Shown here: one piece after another, positions 53,434-60,780 of the stretch
Layout: every line of letters starts with the position of its first letter
How positions within the stretch are numbered: the first letter of the stretch is position 1
Assembly: GCA_019116585.1 (NCBI GenBank)
Contig: DXBJ01000021.1
Span: 16,781-80,780 of the forward strand
Direction: 5' to 3'
DNA length: 64,000 bases
DNA from: Candidatus Faecalibacterium gallistercoris
Lineage (GTDB): Bacteria; Bacillota; Clostridia; Oscillospirales; Ruminococcaceae
Position numbers and translations under genes: made by a program
Notes under the pieces: model-generated
The model's database searches: none
The model's input: the letters and a program-made list of their open reading frames with translations, nothing else
Told to the model about the DNA's origin: nothing

Positions 53434-54003
53434 TTAAGCTGCCAGGGCCTCCTGGATGGCGGTCAGGATGGCGTCCGAGTCCTCGCAGCAGACCAGCACC
53501 ACCTCGCCGGTGGGGAGGGTGGTGACGGCGGCGGCCTTGGCGATCTCGTACTGGTCGGCCAGGTAGTTCTCCATCGCCAGCTGCTGGCTGGTGACGTAGT
53601 TTTCCAGCGCGGCCTGGACGTCCTCGGCCTTGCCCTCGGCGGGCTGGACGATGGCCACGCCGTAGCTGCGGACGTTCAGGGTGGACACCGACGCGGCAAA
53701 CCGCTCATAGTCCCCCTCCTGCAGCCCCAGCATGGGCAGGATGAAGTTGTCGGCCTGGGCCTTGAGGTCCTCCTCCGACAGGTCGGCGACGGGGCCGTCC
53801 ATGGCGGTGAGGTTGCCCTCCGCGTCCGAAGAGAGGATCAGCATGGCCTCGTTGTACTCGTCGGTGCGGGCGTCGTGGATGATCTGGGCGTAGTCCTTGG
53901 GCTCGGCCGCGCCCGAAGCGGCGTCTTTGCTCCCGCAGCCCACCAGGGCGAGCAGGGCCAGGGAGGCGGCGGCAGCGGCGGTCAAAATCTGTTTCATGTT
54001 CAT
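53434..54003 (-). CDS. DUF4358-family lipoprotein
   Basis: A 189-residue lipoprotein with signal peptide and lipobox ALVGC. The mature part fits the DUF4358 family of Clostridia: DYAQIIHDARTDEYNEAM, DNFILPMLGLQEGDYERFA, and the AALENYVTSQQLAMENYLAD stretch, ending GEVVLVCCEDSDAILTAI. The function of the family is unknown; members often sit near sporulation or surface genes. ATG 54003 with AGGA 11 bases upstream. The gap to the Lrp gene (54004-54185) has no gene. Confidence 0.82.
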   Translation of the reverse strand: MNMKQILTAAAAASLALLALVGCGSKDAASGAAEPKDYAQIIHDARTDEYNEAMLILSSDAEGNLTAMDGPVADLSEEDLKAQADNFILPMLGLQEGDYERFAASVSTLNVRSYGVAIVQPAEGKAEDVQAALENYVTSQQLAMENYLADQYEIAKAAAVTTLPTGEVVLVCCEDSDAILTAIQEALAA

Positions 54004-54185
54004 GGAAGGGCAGTTCCTTTCTTTTATCATTCCAAAATCAAGATGCGGGCGTCTGCTCACAGGATGGGCCGCGTCGGGCCTTTTTATGCGTCCTGTGCGG
54101 CGCCGTCATACTCAATACGAATGGCCCCGCCCCGAAATTGCGACCCCCGCCCCAAAACCCGACGGTATTTCCCGGGGAACGGGCG

Positions 54186-54218
54186 ACAAAAAACACCCCA
54201 TCCGGGCAGGGAGGGGGT
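54186..54218 (-). terminator. Terminator of the Lrp-family gene
   Basis: Minus strand: CACCCCCTCC pairs with GGATGGGGTG, followed by TTTTTTG. It resembles the terminator of hflX at 55611-55647. Confidence 0.75.
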
Positions 54219-54260
54219 GGTAAAACCGAAGGGATAAGGAGGCCCGTAAGGCGCGCGGCG

Positions 54261-54701
54261 TTACAGCTGCAGCGAGTCCAGCGGGCCGTGGTCCACCGGG
54301 GTGGACAGGATGATCTGGGTGCAGGTGCTGCCCAGCTTCTGGAACTGGAGGATCAGCTGCTCCAGCTGCATCATGCTGCCGCAGCTGACCTTGATCAGGA
54401 AGGTGTATTCGCCGGTGACGTGGTAGCACTGCATCACTTCCTTGCTGTTCTGCAGCAGGGTCAGCAGGCCCTCCCGCTCGGACGGGGCCACCGACAGGCT
54501 GATCAGGGCATCCACGTACAGCCGGCCGGCCGGGCGCTTGAGCACCACGGTGTAGCCGCCGATGATGCCGTCCGCTTCCAGCCTGTGGATGCGGCTGGAA
54601 ACAGCGGGGCTGGTCAGGGAGACGTGCTCGGCGATCTCCTTGACGGGCATCCGCGCGTTCTGTGCCAGAAGGGAGAGGATCTTGCGGTCCAAATCATCCA
54701 T
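54261..54701 (-). CDS. Lrp/AsnC-family transcriptional regulator
   Basis: A 146-residue regulator. The N-terminal winged helix is typical (LDRKILSLLAQNARMPVKEI, then SLTSPAVSSRIHRLEADGII), and the C-terminal RAM domain has YHVTGEYTFLIKV for amino-acid binding. It may control amino-acid metabolism and itself. A perfect 7+7 palindrome, CTATTTC-CGGT-GAAATAG, lies at 54723-54740, 21 bases before the ATG, and is a good autoregulatory operator. The upstream 200 bases are strikingly AT-rich for this genome. Confidence 0.9.
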   Translation of the reverse strand: MDDLDRKILSLLAQNARMPVKEIAEHVSLTSPAVSSRIHRLEADGIIGGYTVVLKRPAGRLYVDALISLSVAPSEREGLLTLLQNSKEVMQCYHVTGEYTFLIKVSCGSMMQLEQLILQFQKLGSTCTQIILSTPVDHGPLDSLQL

Positions 54702-54722
54702 AGTAGGGTTACCTCCAATGCT

Positions 54723-54740
54723 CTATTTCCGGTGAAATAG
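54723..54740. promoter_or_regulatory. Palindromic site upstream of the Lrp gene
   Basis: CTATTTC and GAAATAG around CGGT, in an AT-rich control region. It is placed where an Lrp dimer could repress its own gene. Confidence 0.5.
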
Positions 54741-54886
54741 ATAAAATTTTCTTTTAATAAAGTTTTCAGTTGTAAAAAATCACAAAACTGGTCCATAACA
54801 GTCGAGCAGCTTGCTTTGGGTTTAATTATATAAAGTTTTGCCTCAAATGTAAAGTGAAATGATAAGGCAATTTGAAAATTTACAAT

Positions 54887-54914
54887 TTGACAATAAATCA
54901 AATTTGGGTATAAT
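54887..54914 (+). promoter_or_regulatory. Consensus promoter of a candidate small RNA
   Basis: -35 TTGACA (54887-54892), 16-base spacer, -10 TATAAT (54909-54914): both hexamers perfect. No protein gene follows. Confidence 0.75.
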
Positions 54915-54920
54915 ACAAAT

Positions 54921-55032
54921 CACAGGACGGCGCTGCACACACAGCGGCCCGCCAGTCAAGTTGAGATTTACTGCTTTATATACTTTCCCACCCCTCTATA
55001 CACAAAAACCCGCTGCCAGGCGGGTTTTTGTG
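54921..55032 (+). ncRNA. Candidate small RNA, about 110 nt
   Basis: A perfect promoter points into a 110-base stretch that has no ORF with a ribosome binding site and ends in a classic terminator, AAACCCGC-TGCCAG-GCGGGTTTTTGTG (55006-55033). A 5' hairpin, CGCTG-CACACA-CAGCG, lies at 54931-54946, followed by an unpaired pyrimidine-rich stretch (ACTTTCCCACCCCTCTATAC) that could bind purine-rich Shine-Dalgarno regions. The gene is divergent from the Lrp regulator and might be its target. It resembles no RNA family that I can name. Confidence 0.5.
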
Positions 55033-55051
55033 TTTTCGGAAGGCGGGTTGC
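55009..55051. repeat. 43-bp direct repeat, left copy
   Basis: Begins CCCGCTGCCAGGCGGG, contains the terminator T-run, and ends AGGCGGGTTGC. It is identical base for base to 55157-55199. Confidence 0.9.
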
Positions 55052-55156
55052 GGTGCCCTGTATTTTCTGCGCGCCAAGTGTGGCGCTTGAAAATAGCAGA
55101 CCGCGGCCCCAGCGCCGCCTCCCTGCCTCGTCCACAGGACGCGGTCGGCGGCCCTG
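55042..55156. repeat. Structured repeat family 2, copy 2
   Basis: Shares GGTTGCGGTGCCCTGT, CTGCGCG, GCTTG, AGCAGACCGC and CGTCC..GGACGCG with 9061-9164. The arms TATTTTC/GAAAATA and GCGCC/GGCGC pair here, although their sequence differs from the other copy. It begins inside the left 43-bp repeat and ends at the right one. Confidence 0.75.
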
Positions 55157-55199
55157 CCCGCTGCCAGGCGGGTTTTTGTGTTTTCGGAAGGCGGGTTGC
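55157..55199. repeat. 43-bp direct repeat, right copy
   Basis: Identical to 55009-55051. It carries a second copy of the small-RNA terminator and abuts the -35 element of the antitoxin RNA promoter. Confidence 0.9.
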
Positions 55200-55228
55200 T
55201 TGACATTCCCGCCTGCCTGCTGTATACT
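55200..55228 (+). promoter_or_regulatory. Promoter of the antitoxin RNA
   Basis: -35 TTGACA (55200-55205), 17-base spacer, -10 TATACT (55223-55228). Confidence 0.8.
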
Positions 55229-55234
55229 AAACAT

Positions 55235-55327
55235 AGAAAGGGTGCTGCCGGACAAACGGTAGTCCCCCTGGTCCGGTTAGAGAAGTAACCGCACGCCTTG
55301 GGAAGCTAGAGCGGTTACTTCTTTTTA
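55235..55327 (+). ncRNA. Probable antisense antitoxin RNA of a type I toxin-antitoxin locus
   Basis: A transcript of about 90 nt. It begins after a consensus promoter. Hairpin 1, CCGGAC (55248-55253) with GTCCGG (55271-55276), shows a 17-base loop containing AGTCCCCCT (55261-55269), exactly complementary to the AGGGGGACT that includes the toxin Shine-Dalgarno. Hairpin 2, AGAAGTAACCGC (55281-55292) with GCGGTTACTTCT (55311-55322), is followed by Ts and is the terminator. Its 3' end overlaps the toxin stop codon from the opposite strand. The layout matches par/Fst-type systems: convergent RNAs, a shared end, and pairing at the toxin translation start. Confidence 0.7.
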
Positions 55328-55426
55328 TTGTTTACGGTTCCTCTCGGCTTCGATCAGTCGGAGGACTACGTCAATAACAGCGACGATTAAGATACCTGTC
55401 TGGATCAGATCAGAGTATGTAACCAT
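55325..55426 (-). CDS. Holin-like toxin peptide, 33 residues (type I toxin)
   Basis: A small gene with ATG 55426 and stop TAA at 55327-55325. The peptide starts MVTYSDLIQTGILIVAVIDV, a hydrophobic helix, and ends with a charged tail (EAERNRKQ). The MVTYSDLIQ start is typical of the putative holin-like toxin family (Hol_Tox) of Firmicutes. An optimal SD (AGGGGG, 7 bases before ATG) is matched by the antisense RNA. The promoter is at 55537-55565. Its 100-base leader has the hairpin CCTCTG/CAGAGG, which could hide the SD. Such peptides insert into the membrane and depolarise it when their RNA is not silenced. Confidence 0.8.
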   Translation of the reverse strand: MVTYSDLIQTGILIVAVIDVVLRLIEAERNRKQ

Positions 55427-55536
55427 GGCCAGTCCCCCTTTCCCATACGGTCAGGGGAGCAAAGAAGTGCCTCTGACCGCACAAAGTCGGGCCAGAGGGG
55501 GCAACCGCTTGCCGTTTATCGACAACACCCAACCAA

Positions 55537-55565
55537 ATCATATCATATCCGCCTGTAAATGACAA
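55537..55565 (-). promoter_or_regulatory. Promoter of the holin-like toxin
   Basis: Minus strand: -35 TTGTCA (55560-55565), 17-base spacer, -10 TATGAT (55537-55542). Confidence 0.75.
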
Positions 55566-55602
55566 GGGCCCCTGTCCGAACGGACGGGGGCTTTTGCCGT
55601 CT
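55563..55602 (+). terminator. Terminator-like hairpin upstream of the toxin promoter
   Basis: GCCCCTGTCCG pairs with CGGACGGGGGC around AA, followed by TTTTG; it insulates the toxin locus from hflX. Confidence 0.65.
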
Positions 55603-55610
55603 CCAGACCA

Positions 55611-55647
55611 GCAAAAAACACCCCCTCCGGGCGGGAAGGGGGTGAGA
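55611..55647 (-). terminator. Terminator of hflX
   Basis: Minus strand: CACCCCCTTCC pairs with GGAGGGGGTG, followed by TTTTTTG. Confidence 0.75.
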
Positions 55648-55680
55648 AGTGAAGGGGGTGCAAGGCCCGTCGGGCTGCAC

Positions 55681-56943
55681 TCAGAGCATATAGGGCTCGA
55701 AGAGGTGCAGCTCCTCCCGCTTGGCGATGGCTTCCAGGTAGAGGCCGTCGGGGCGGTACTCCTCGGCCTGGACGCTGCCGCGGTCCCGCAGGGGGGCCGC
55801 CAGGCCCAGGGCGTCGTAGGGCAGCAGCACCTTGATGGGGCGCACACGGTCGGCCAGCAGCTGGTCCAGGCGGGCCAGCAGGCGGTCCAGGCCCAGGCCC
55901 GTCCGGGCGCTGGTGAGCAGGACGGCCGGGTCGAAGGCGGCCGCGCCGGGCTTGTCGCACTTGTTGTAGACGGTGATGCGGGGGATGCCGGCGCAGTCCA
56001 GGCCGTCCAGCACCTGGGCGGTGACTGCGAGCTGCTCTTCCCGCTGGGGGTCGGAGGCGTCCGCCACCTGGACGATGACGTCCGACCAGGCGGCCTCCTC
56101 CAGGGTGCTCTTGAAGGCGTCCACCAGGTGGTGGGGCAGCCGGGAGACAAAGCCCACCGTGTCCACCAGCAGCACCGCCATGCCGCTGGGCAGCAGCAGC
56201 TTGCGGCTGGTGGGGTCCAGGGTGGCGAACAGCATGTCCGCTTCGGCCACGCTGGGGCCGCACAGCGCGTTCATCAGGCTGGACTTGCCCACGTTGGTGT
56301 AGCCCACCAGGCTGACCACCGGCATCCCGGTCTTGGCGCGGGCGCGGCGGCTCTCGCCCCGGCGCTTTTCCAGCTCGGCCAGGCGGGCGGCCAGGGTGTC
56401 GATGCGGGCGTGGATGTGGCGGCGGTCCAGCTCCAGCTTGGTCTCGCCGGCGCCACGGCGCGCGCCGGCCCCGCCGCCTCCGCCGCCGCCCTGGCGGCTC
56501 AGGCTTTCGCCCATGCCCTGCAGCCGGGGCAGGCGGTAGCGCAGGAGGGCCAGCTCGGTCTGCAGCTTGCCCTCGTTGGTCACGGCACGGCTGCGGAAGA
56601 TCTCCAAAATCAGCATGGTGCGGTCGATCACCTCGACGCCCACCGCCGCCGCGATGTTCCGCAGCTGGCTGCCGGTCAGCTCGCCGTCAAACACGGCGCA
56701 TTGGGCCCCCAGCTGCTCGGCGGCCCGGCGCGCTTCTTCCAGTTTGCCGCTGCCCAGCACGGTGCCCGTCTCGGGGGTGGAGCGCTTTTGCACCACCTGG
56801 CCCACCGCCTGCATGTGGTTGGCCTCGCACAGGGCGGCCAGCTCCTGCAGGCTGCGCTCGCCGTCAAAGGCCCCCTGGTCCAGGGCCAGCAGCAGGGTGG
56901 GGGTGGGGGGCGTTTCCACCAAAATATCGTATAATTCGCTCAA
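55681..56943 (-). CDS. hflX: Ribosome-associated GTPase HflX
   Basis: A 420-residue GTPase that splits stalled or hibernating ribosomes. The N-terminal HflX domain (TVLGSGKLEEARRAAEQLGA, DRTMLILEIFRSRA) is followed by a Gly-rich linker (SRQGGGGGGGAGARRGAGET) and a coiled helix. The G domain has VGYTNVGKSSLMNAL (G1), DTVGFVSRLPHHLV (G3) and VYNKCDKPG (G4). The start is TTG 56943, with AAAGGA 7 bases upstream, and overlaps the stop of the GNAT gene (TTGA). The two are an operon. Confidence 0.95.
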   Translation of the reverse strand: MSELYDILVETPPTPTLLLALDQGAFDGERSLQELAALCEANHMQAVGQVVQKRSTPETGTVLGSGKLEEARRAAEQLGAQCAVFDGELTGSQLRNIAAAVGVEVIDRTMLILEIFRSRAVTNEGKLQTELALLRYRLPRLQGMGESLSRQGGGGGGGAGARRGAGETKLELDRRHIHARIDTLAARLAELEKRRGESRRARAKTGMPVVSLVGYTNVGKSSLMNALCGPSVAEADMLFATLDPTSRKLLLPSGMAVLLVDTVGFVSRLPHHLVDAFKSTLEEAAWSDVIVQVADASDPQREEQLAVTAQVLDGLDCAGIPRITVYNKCDKPGAAAFDPAVLLTSARTGLGLDRLLARLDQLLADRVRPIKVLLPYDALGLAAPLRDRGSVQAEEYRPDGLYLEAIAKREELHLFEPYML

Positions 56944-57554
56944 AGTGTGTCCTTTCTCGCCTGCCAGGCGTCCCGCGTCAAAAGATAGGTATGGCAGGGC
57001 ACCGGCGTGCCGTCAAATTTGTGGTAGGTGTCGTCGTGGTGGTAGACAAAGCCCGCCTTCTGCATCACCGCGCCGCTGGCGGAGTTGCCCACCGCGTGGC
57101 AGCAGGCCAGCCATGTGCTGTCGGTCCGGGTGAACCAGTAGTCCACCACCGCCTGCAGCGCCTCGGTCATGAAGCCTTTGCCCCACCAGGCGCGGCCGAT
57201 GCAGTAGCCCGGCTCCCACACCCCCTGCGAGGTGTCAAAGCCCAGACTGCGCCAGGTTTCGGCGGCCCCGGGCTCGCCCATCCGGTCGTCGCAAAAGCTC
57301 ATCGAGCCGAACACCTCGCCGGTGGCCTTGTCCACCAGGCACCACTGGTAGTAGTCGGGGTTTGGGTACAGCTCGTCCCAGGCCGTCAGCAGGGCGAAGG
57401 TCTCGGTTTCGTCCTTGTGGGGCTCCCACCGCAGAAAGCGGGTGACGGCGGGGTCGCTGGCCCAGCTGCGGTACATGGCCGGGGCGTCCGCCGGGGCAAG
57501 GCGGCGGAGAAGCAGCCGGGGCGTTTCGATCTCTTGTGTGCCGGCATGGCGCAT
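56940..57554 (-). CDS. GNAT acetyltransferase (RimJ/RimL type)
   Basis: A 204-residue N-acetyltransferase. It begins IETPRLLLRRLAPADAPAM and has the acetyl-CoA loop in IGRAWWGKGFMTEALQAVVD, with W(G)KGFMTEA as the RimJ motif. The mid region EVFGSMSFCDD and late HAVGNSASGAVMQKAGF are typical. Substrate unknown. ATG 57554 with GGGAGGAA upstream; no good start lies further up. First gene of the GNAT-hflX operon, with its stop overlapping the hflX start codon. Confidence 0.9.
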   Translation of the reverse strand: MRHAGTQEIETPRLLLRRLAPADAPAMYRSWASDPAVTRFLRWEPHKDETETFALLTAWDELYPNPDYYQWCLVDKATGEVFGSMSFCDDRMGEPGAAETWRSLGFDTSQGVWEPGYCIGRAWWGKGFMTEALQAVVDYWFTRTDSTWLACCHAVGNSASGAVMQKAGFVYHHDDTYHKFDGTPVPCHTYLLTRDAWQARKDTL

Positions 57555-57622
57555 GGTGCATTCCTCCCTCTCATGGTGTGGAGACAAATATAGCATATAT
57601 GCGCCTTTTATGCAAGAGCCGC

Positions 57623-57650
57623 TTGACATTCGGCCCGAAACCGCTAAACT
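57623..57650 (+). promoter_or_regulatory. Promoter of the methyltransferase/MTHFR gene
   Basis: -35 TTGACA (57623-57628), 16-base spacer, -10 TAAACT (57645-57650). The leader of 33 bases is too short for a SAM riboswitch. Confidence 0.7.
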
Positions 57651-57683
57651 GGTACCAGAGTAAAAGGGAAGGGAAGTACCACC

Positions 57684-59459
57684 ATGCGAAACGCGCGCGA
57701 CATTCTTGCACAGCGGGTCCTGCTGTTTGACGGCGGGATGGGCACCTATTACAAAGGCCGGCCGGGCCAGGAGTGCGAACAGGCCAGCCTCACCGACCCG
57801 GAGGGGGTGCGGGCGGTCCACCGGGAATACCTCGAGGCCGGGGCCGAGGCGATCAAGACCAACACCTTCAGCCTGCCCCGGATGGCGGCGGCCCATGTCC
57901 CCGGCTGGCAGCAGCTGGCCCGGGCCGCCTGGGCGCTGGCCTGCGAGGCGGCGGGGGAGGCGGCGGCCGTCTTTGCCGACCTGGGCCCCGCCCCCGACAC
58001 CGAAGCCGCCCCCGCCGCCCGGGCCTACCGGGAGGCGGCGGATGTGTTCCTGGAGCTGGGGGCGGAGAACTTCCTGTTCGAGACCCTGAGCACCGACACC
58101 GGCGTGGCCGAGACGGCCGCCTACATCAAGAGCCGGCGGCCGGGGGCGTTCGTTCTGGCGTCCTTTGCCTCCCTGCCCGACGGCTACACCCGGGAGGGGG
58201 TGCCGGTGCGGGCGCTGGCCGCCCGGATGGCCGCCTGCGGCGCGGTGGACGCGGTGGGCCTGAACTGCCTGCTGGCCCCGGGGGCCATGGCCTCGGTGCT
58301 GCCGGCCCTGGCGGGGTGCGGCCTGCCGGCGGCCGCCATGCCCAACGGCGGCTACCCTCTGGTGGCCCGGGACCGCGTGGTCTACCAGGGCAAGCCCGAC
58401 TACTTTGCCCGGGAGATGTGCCGCATCCGGCAGGCGGGGGCGGCGATCCTGGGCGGGTGCTGCGGCACCACCCCCGCCCACATCCGGGCCCTGCGCCAGG
58501 CGCTGGAACACACGCCGATGCCCATCCCGGGGCCGGCCCCTGCGCCAAAGGCCGGCCCGGACCGGGCGGCCCCTGCGCCGGCCGACCTTTTCCTACGCAA
58601 GCTGGCGGAGGGGAAAAAGGTGATCGCCGTGGAGCTGGACAGCCCCAAAGACGCCGACCTGACCGGCTACATGGACGGCGCGCGGCGGCTGCAGCGGGCC
58701 GGGGTGGACGCGGTGACCATCGCGGACTGCCCCATCGCACGGGCGCGGGTGGACGCGGCCCTGACGGCCTGCAAGCTGCGCCGGGAGCTGGGGCTGGTGG
58801 CCCTGCCCCACATGACCTGCCGGGACCGCAACCTGAACGCCGCCAAGGCCCTGCTGCTGGGGCTGTACGCCGAGGGGGTGCGGGAGGTGCTGGCCATCAC
58901 CGGCGACCCCATCCCCACCGCCGAGCGGGACGAGGTGAAAAACGTCTATCAGTTCAATTCCCGCAAGCTGGCGGGGTACATCCACGCCCTGGCGGCCCCC
59001 GGCGGGGCCCTGCCCGGCATGACGGTGTTCGGCGCGCTGAACCTGAACGCCCGCAACTTTGACGTCGAGCTGCGCCGCGCCCGCGAAAAGGCCGAAAACG
59101 GGATGGCCGGCTTTTTGACCCAGCCCATCCTCTCCCGGCAGGCGCTGGCAAACCTGGCCGCCGCCCGCAGCGCCCTGCCCGGCGCCAAACTGCTGGCGGG
59201 CATCCTGCCGGTGGTCAGCCACCGCAACGCCCTCTTTATGGAAAACGAGGTCAACGGCATCCACATCGACGAGGACATCATCCGGCGCTACGAGGGGGCC
59301 GGCCGGGCCGAGGGCGAGGCGCTGGGGCTGGAAATTTCCCTGGCTGCGGCCAAAGCCGCCGCGCCCTATGCCGACGGCTTTTACCTGATGACCCCCTTCA
59401 ACCGGGTGGAGCTGATGGAACGGCTGATCGCCGCCCTGCGGCGGGAGCTGGCGCTGTGA
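57684..59459 (+). CDS. Bifunctional homocysteine S-methyltransferase / methylenetetrahydrofolate reductase
   Basis: A 591-residue fusion (YitJ type). Residues 1-285 form the homocysteine methyltransferase domain: FDGGMGTYY, a TNTFS motif, and the zinc cysteines in GLNCLL and GGCCGT. Residues 295-591 form the folate-dependent reductase barrel (AVELDSPKDADLTGYMDGAR, VLAITGDPIP, GFLTQPIL, FYLMTPFNRVELM). The fused enzyme makes methyl-folate and passes the methyl group to homocysteine for methionine. GGGAAGGGAAG RBS. It has its own promoter; no SAM riboswitch or T-box was seen upstream. Confidence 0.93.
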   Translation: MRNARDILAQRVLLFDGGMGTYYKGRPGQECEQASLTDPEGVRAVHREYLEAGAEAIKTNTFSLPRMAAAHVPGWQQLARAAWALACEAAGEAAAVFADLGPAPDTEAAPAARAYREAADVFLELGAENFLFETLSTDTGVAETAAYIKSRRPGAFVLASFASLPDGYTREGVPVRALAARMAACGAVDAVGLNCLLAPGAMASVLPALAGCGLPAAAMPNGGYPLVARDRVVYQGKPDYFAREMCRIRQAGAAILGGCCGTTPAHIRALRQALEHTPMPIPGPAPAPKAGPDRAAPAPADLFLRKLAEGKKVIAVELDSPKDADLTGYMDGARRLQRAGVDAVTIADCPIARARVDAALTACKLRRELGLVALPHMTCRDRNLNAAKALLLGLYAEGVREVLAITGDPIPTAERDEVKNVYQFNSRKLAGYIHALAAPGGALPGMTVFGALNLNARNFDVELRRAREKAENGMAGFLTQPILSRQALANLAAARSALPGAKLLAGILPVVSHRNALFMENEVNGIHIDEDIIRRYEGAGRAEGEALGLEISLAAAKAAAPYADGFYLMTPFNRVELMERLIAALRRELAL

Positions 59460-59517
59460 CCGCCCTGTAAAACAAGACCCGCCGCGCCCTTTGCCCGGAT
59501 GCGGCGGTTGGTCGGAC

Positions 59518-59546
59518 TTGACAAGTATGTAATGACTAACTATAAT
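59518..59546 (+). promoter_or_regulatory. Promoter of the ZIP/HMA operon
   Basis: -35 TTGACA (59518-59523), 17-base spacer, -10 TATAAT (59541-59546): perfect consensus. The leader is about 160 bases. A CCGCCGC/GCGGCGG hairpin at 59480-59508 precedes it and may end the MTHFR transcript. Confidence 0.8.
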
Positions 59547-59710
59547 GGAACCATCCCGGAGCGCCTGCACGCGGGCCGCTCCCTGCCGGCAGAAGGCGGG
59601 GGCGGCCCTCTGGCGGGCGGACGCAGGGCGCGGCGCCGGGGACGCCGGCCCACAGAATGGAATAGAGTGGGGAGGAGGGGCCAAACAACGGAACAAGCGA
59701 GGTTTTGACA

Positions 59711-60499
59711 ATGACAACACAGATCGTCTGGGGGCTGCTGCTCCCGTTTATGGGCACGGTGCTGGGCGCGGGGTGCGTGTTCTTTCTGCGGCGGCAGCTG
59801 CGCCGCAGCGTGCAGCGGGTGCTGGCCGGCTTTGCCGCCGGGGTCATGGTGGCGGCGTCGGTGTGGAGCCTGCTGATCCCCGCCCTGGAGCAGGCCGGGG
59901 CCGCCGGGATGGGGGCGTGGGCCTTTGTGCCGGCGGCGGGCGGGTTCTGGGCGGGGGTGCTGTTCCTGCTTTTGCTGGACCACCTGATCCCCCACCTGCA
60001 CCAGAACGCACGCCGGCCCGAGGGGCCGCCCGCGCGGCTGCCCCGCATCACCATGATGCTGCTGGCCGTCACCCTCCACAACATCCCCGAGGGGATGGCG
60101 GTGGGGGTGGTCTACGCCGGGATGCTCACCGGCGGGGCCGGCATCTCGGCGGCGGGGGCGCTGGCCCTGTCGCTGGGCATCGCCATCCAGAACTTCCCCG
60201 AGGGGGCCATCGTCTCCCTGCCCCTGCGGGCGGAGGGGGCGTCCCGGCGGCGCGCCTTTGCCGGCGGGGCGGCCTCGGGGGTGGTGGAGCCGCTGGCGGC
60301 CCTGTTTACCCTGCTGGCGGCCGAGCTGGTGACGCCGGCGCTGCCCTGGCTGCTGGCCTTTGCCGCGGGGGCCATGCTGTATGTGGTGGTGGAAGAGCTG
60401 ATCCCCGAGATGGCCGAGGGCGAGCACTCGGACGCGGGGCCCCTGGCCTTTGCCCTGGGCTTTACCCTCATGATGGTTTTGGACGTGGCGCTGGGCTGA
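59711..60499 (+). CDS. ZIP-family metal transporter
   Basis: A 262-residue ZIP importer for zinc, iron or manganese with eight hydrophobic segments. The conserved metal-site helices are TLHNIPEGMAVG (helix IV) and IAIQNFPEGAIVSLP (helix V). A His-containing loop (HLIPHLHQNARRPEG) lies between helices III and IV. ATG 59711 with GAGG 8 bases upstream. It is cotranscribed with the HMA gene 23 bases downstream, and both converge with the znuABC operon, giving a local metal-uptake cluster. Confidence 0.92.
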   Translation: MTTQIVWGLLLPFMGTVLGAGCVFFLRRQLRRSVQRVLAGFAAGVMVAASVWSLLIPALEQAGAAGMGAWAFVPAAGGFWAGVLFLLLLDHLIPHLHQNARRPEGPPARLPRITMMLLAVTLHNIPEGMAVGVVYAGMLTGGAGISAAGALALSLGIAIQNFPEGAIVSLPLRAEGASRRRAFAGGAASGVVEPLAALFTLLAAELVTPALPWLLAFAAGAMLYVVVEELIPEMAEGEHSDAGPLAFALGFTLMMVLDVALG

Positions 60500-60522
60500 C
60501 CCGCGCAGAACAGGAGGGAACG

Positions 60523-60771
60523 ATGTACAAGACGACGGCAAAGATCGACGGCATGGCCTGCAGCATGTGCGAGGCCCATGTCAACGACACGGTCCGGCGG
60601 GCGTTCCGGGTGAGGAAGGTGACCTCCTCCCACAAAAAGGGGGAGTGCGTCATCCTCGCGGAGGAGCCGCTGGGCCAGGCGGAGCTGGCCGCCGCCCTGG
60701 ACCCCACCGGGTACCGGGTGCTCTCGGCCGAAAGCGAGCCCTGCCGGAAGAAGGGCCTGTTCGGATTTTGA
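60523..60771 (+). CDS. Heavy-metal-associated (HMA) domain protein
   Basis: An 82-residue single HMA domain, a copper/zinc chaperone-like ferredoxin fold. The metal site is GMACSMCEAHV (C-x2-C) in the first loop, followed by VRRAFRVRKVTSS, and the C-terminus ends CRKKGLFGF, common in Clostridia. It probably shuttles soft metal to a transporter or holds it in the cytoplasm. RBS AGGAGGG. It follows the ZIP gene and precedes repeat copy D. Confidence 0.9.
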   Translation: MYKTTAKIDGMACSMCEAHVNDTVRRAFRVRKVTSSHKKGECVILAEEPLGQAELAAALDPTGYRVLSAESEPCRKKGLFGF

Positions 60772-60780
60772 ACGCATAAA

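Noticed and set aside
55053..55262. Small ORF across the family 2 repeat and the antitoxin promoter
   Set aside because: No RBS; the stretch is made of paired arms, the 43-bp repeat and promoter sequence.
57600..57683. SAM riboswitch or T-box before the methionine-synthesis fusion gene
   Set aside because: The leader is only about 33 bases and contains no aptamer motif.
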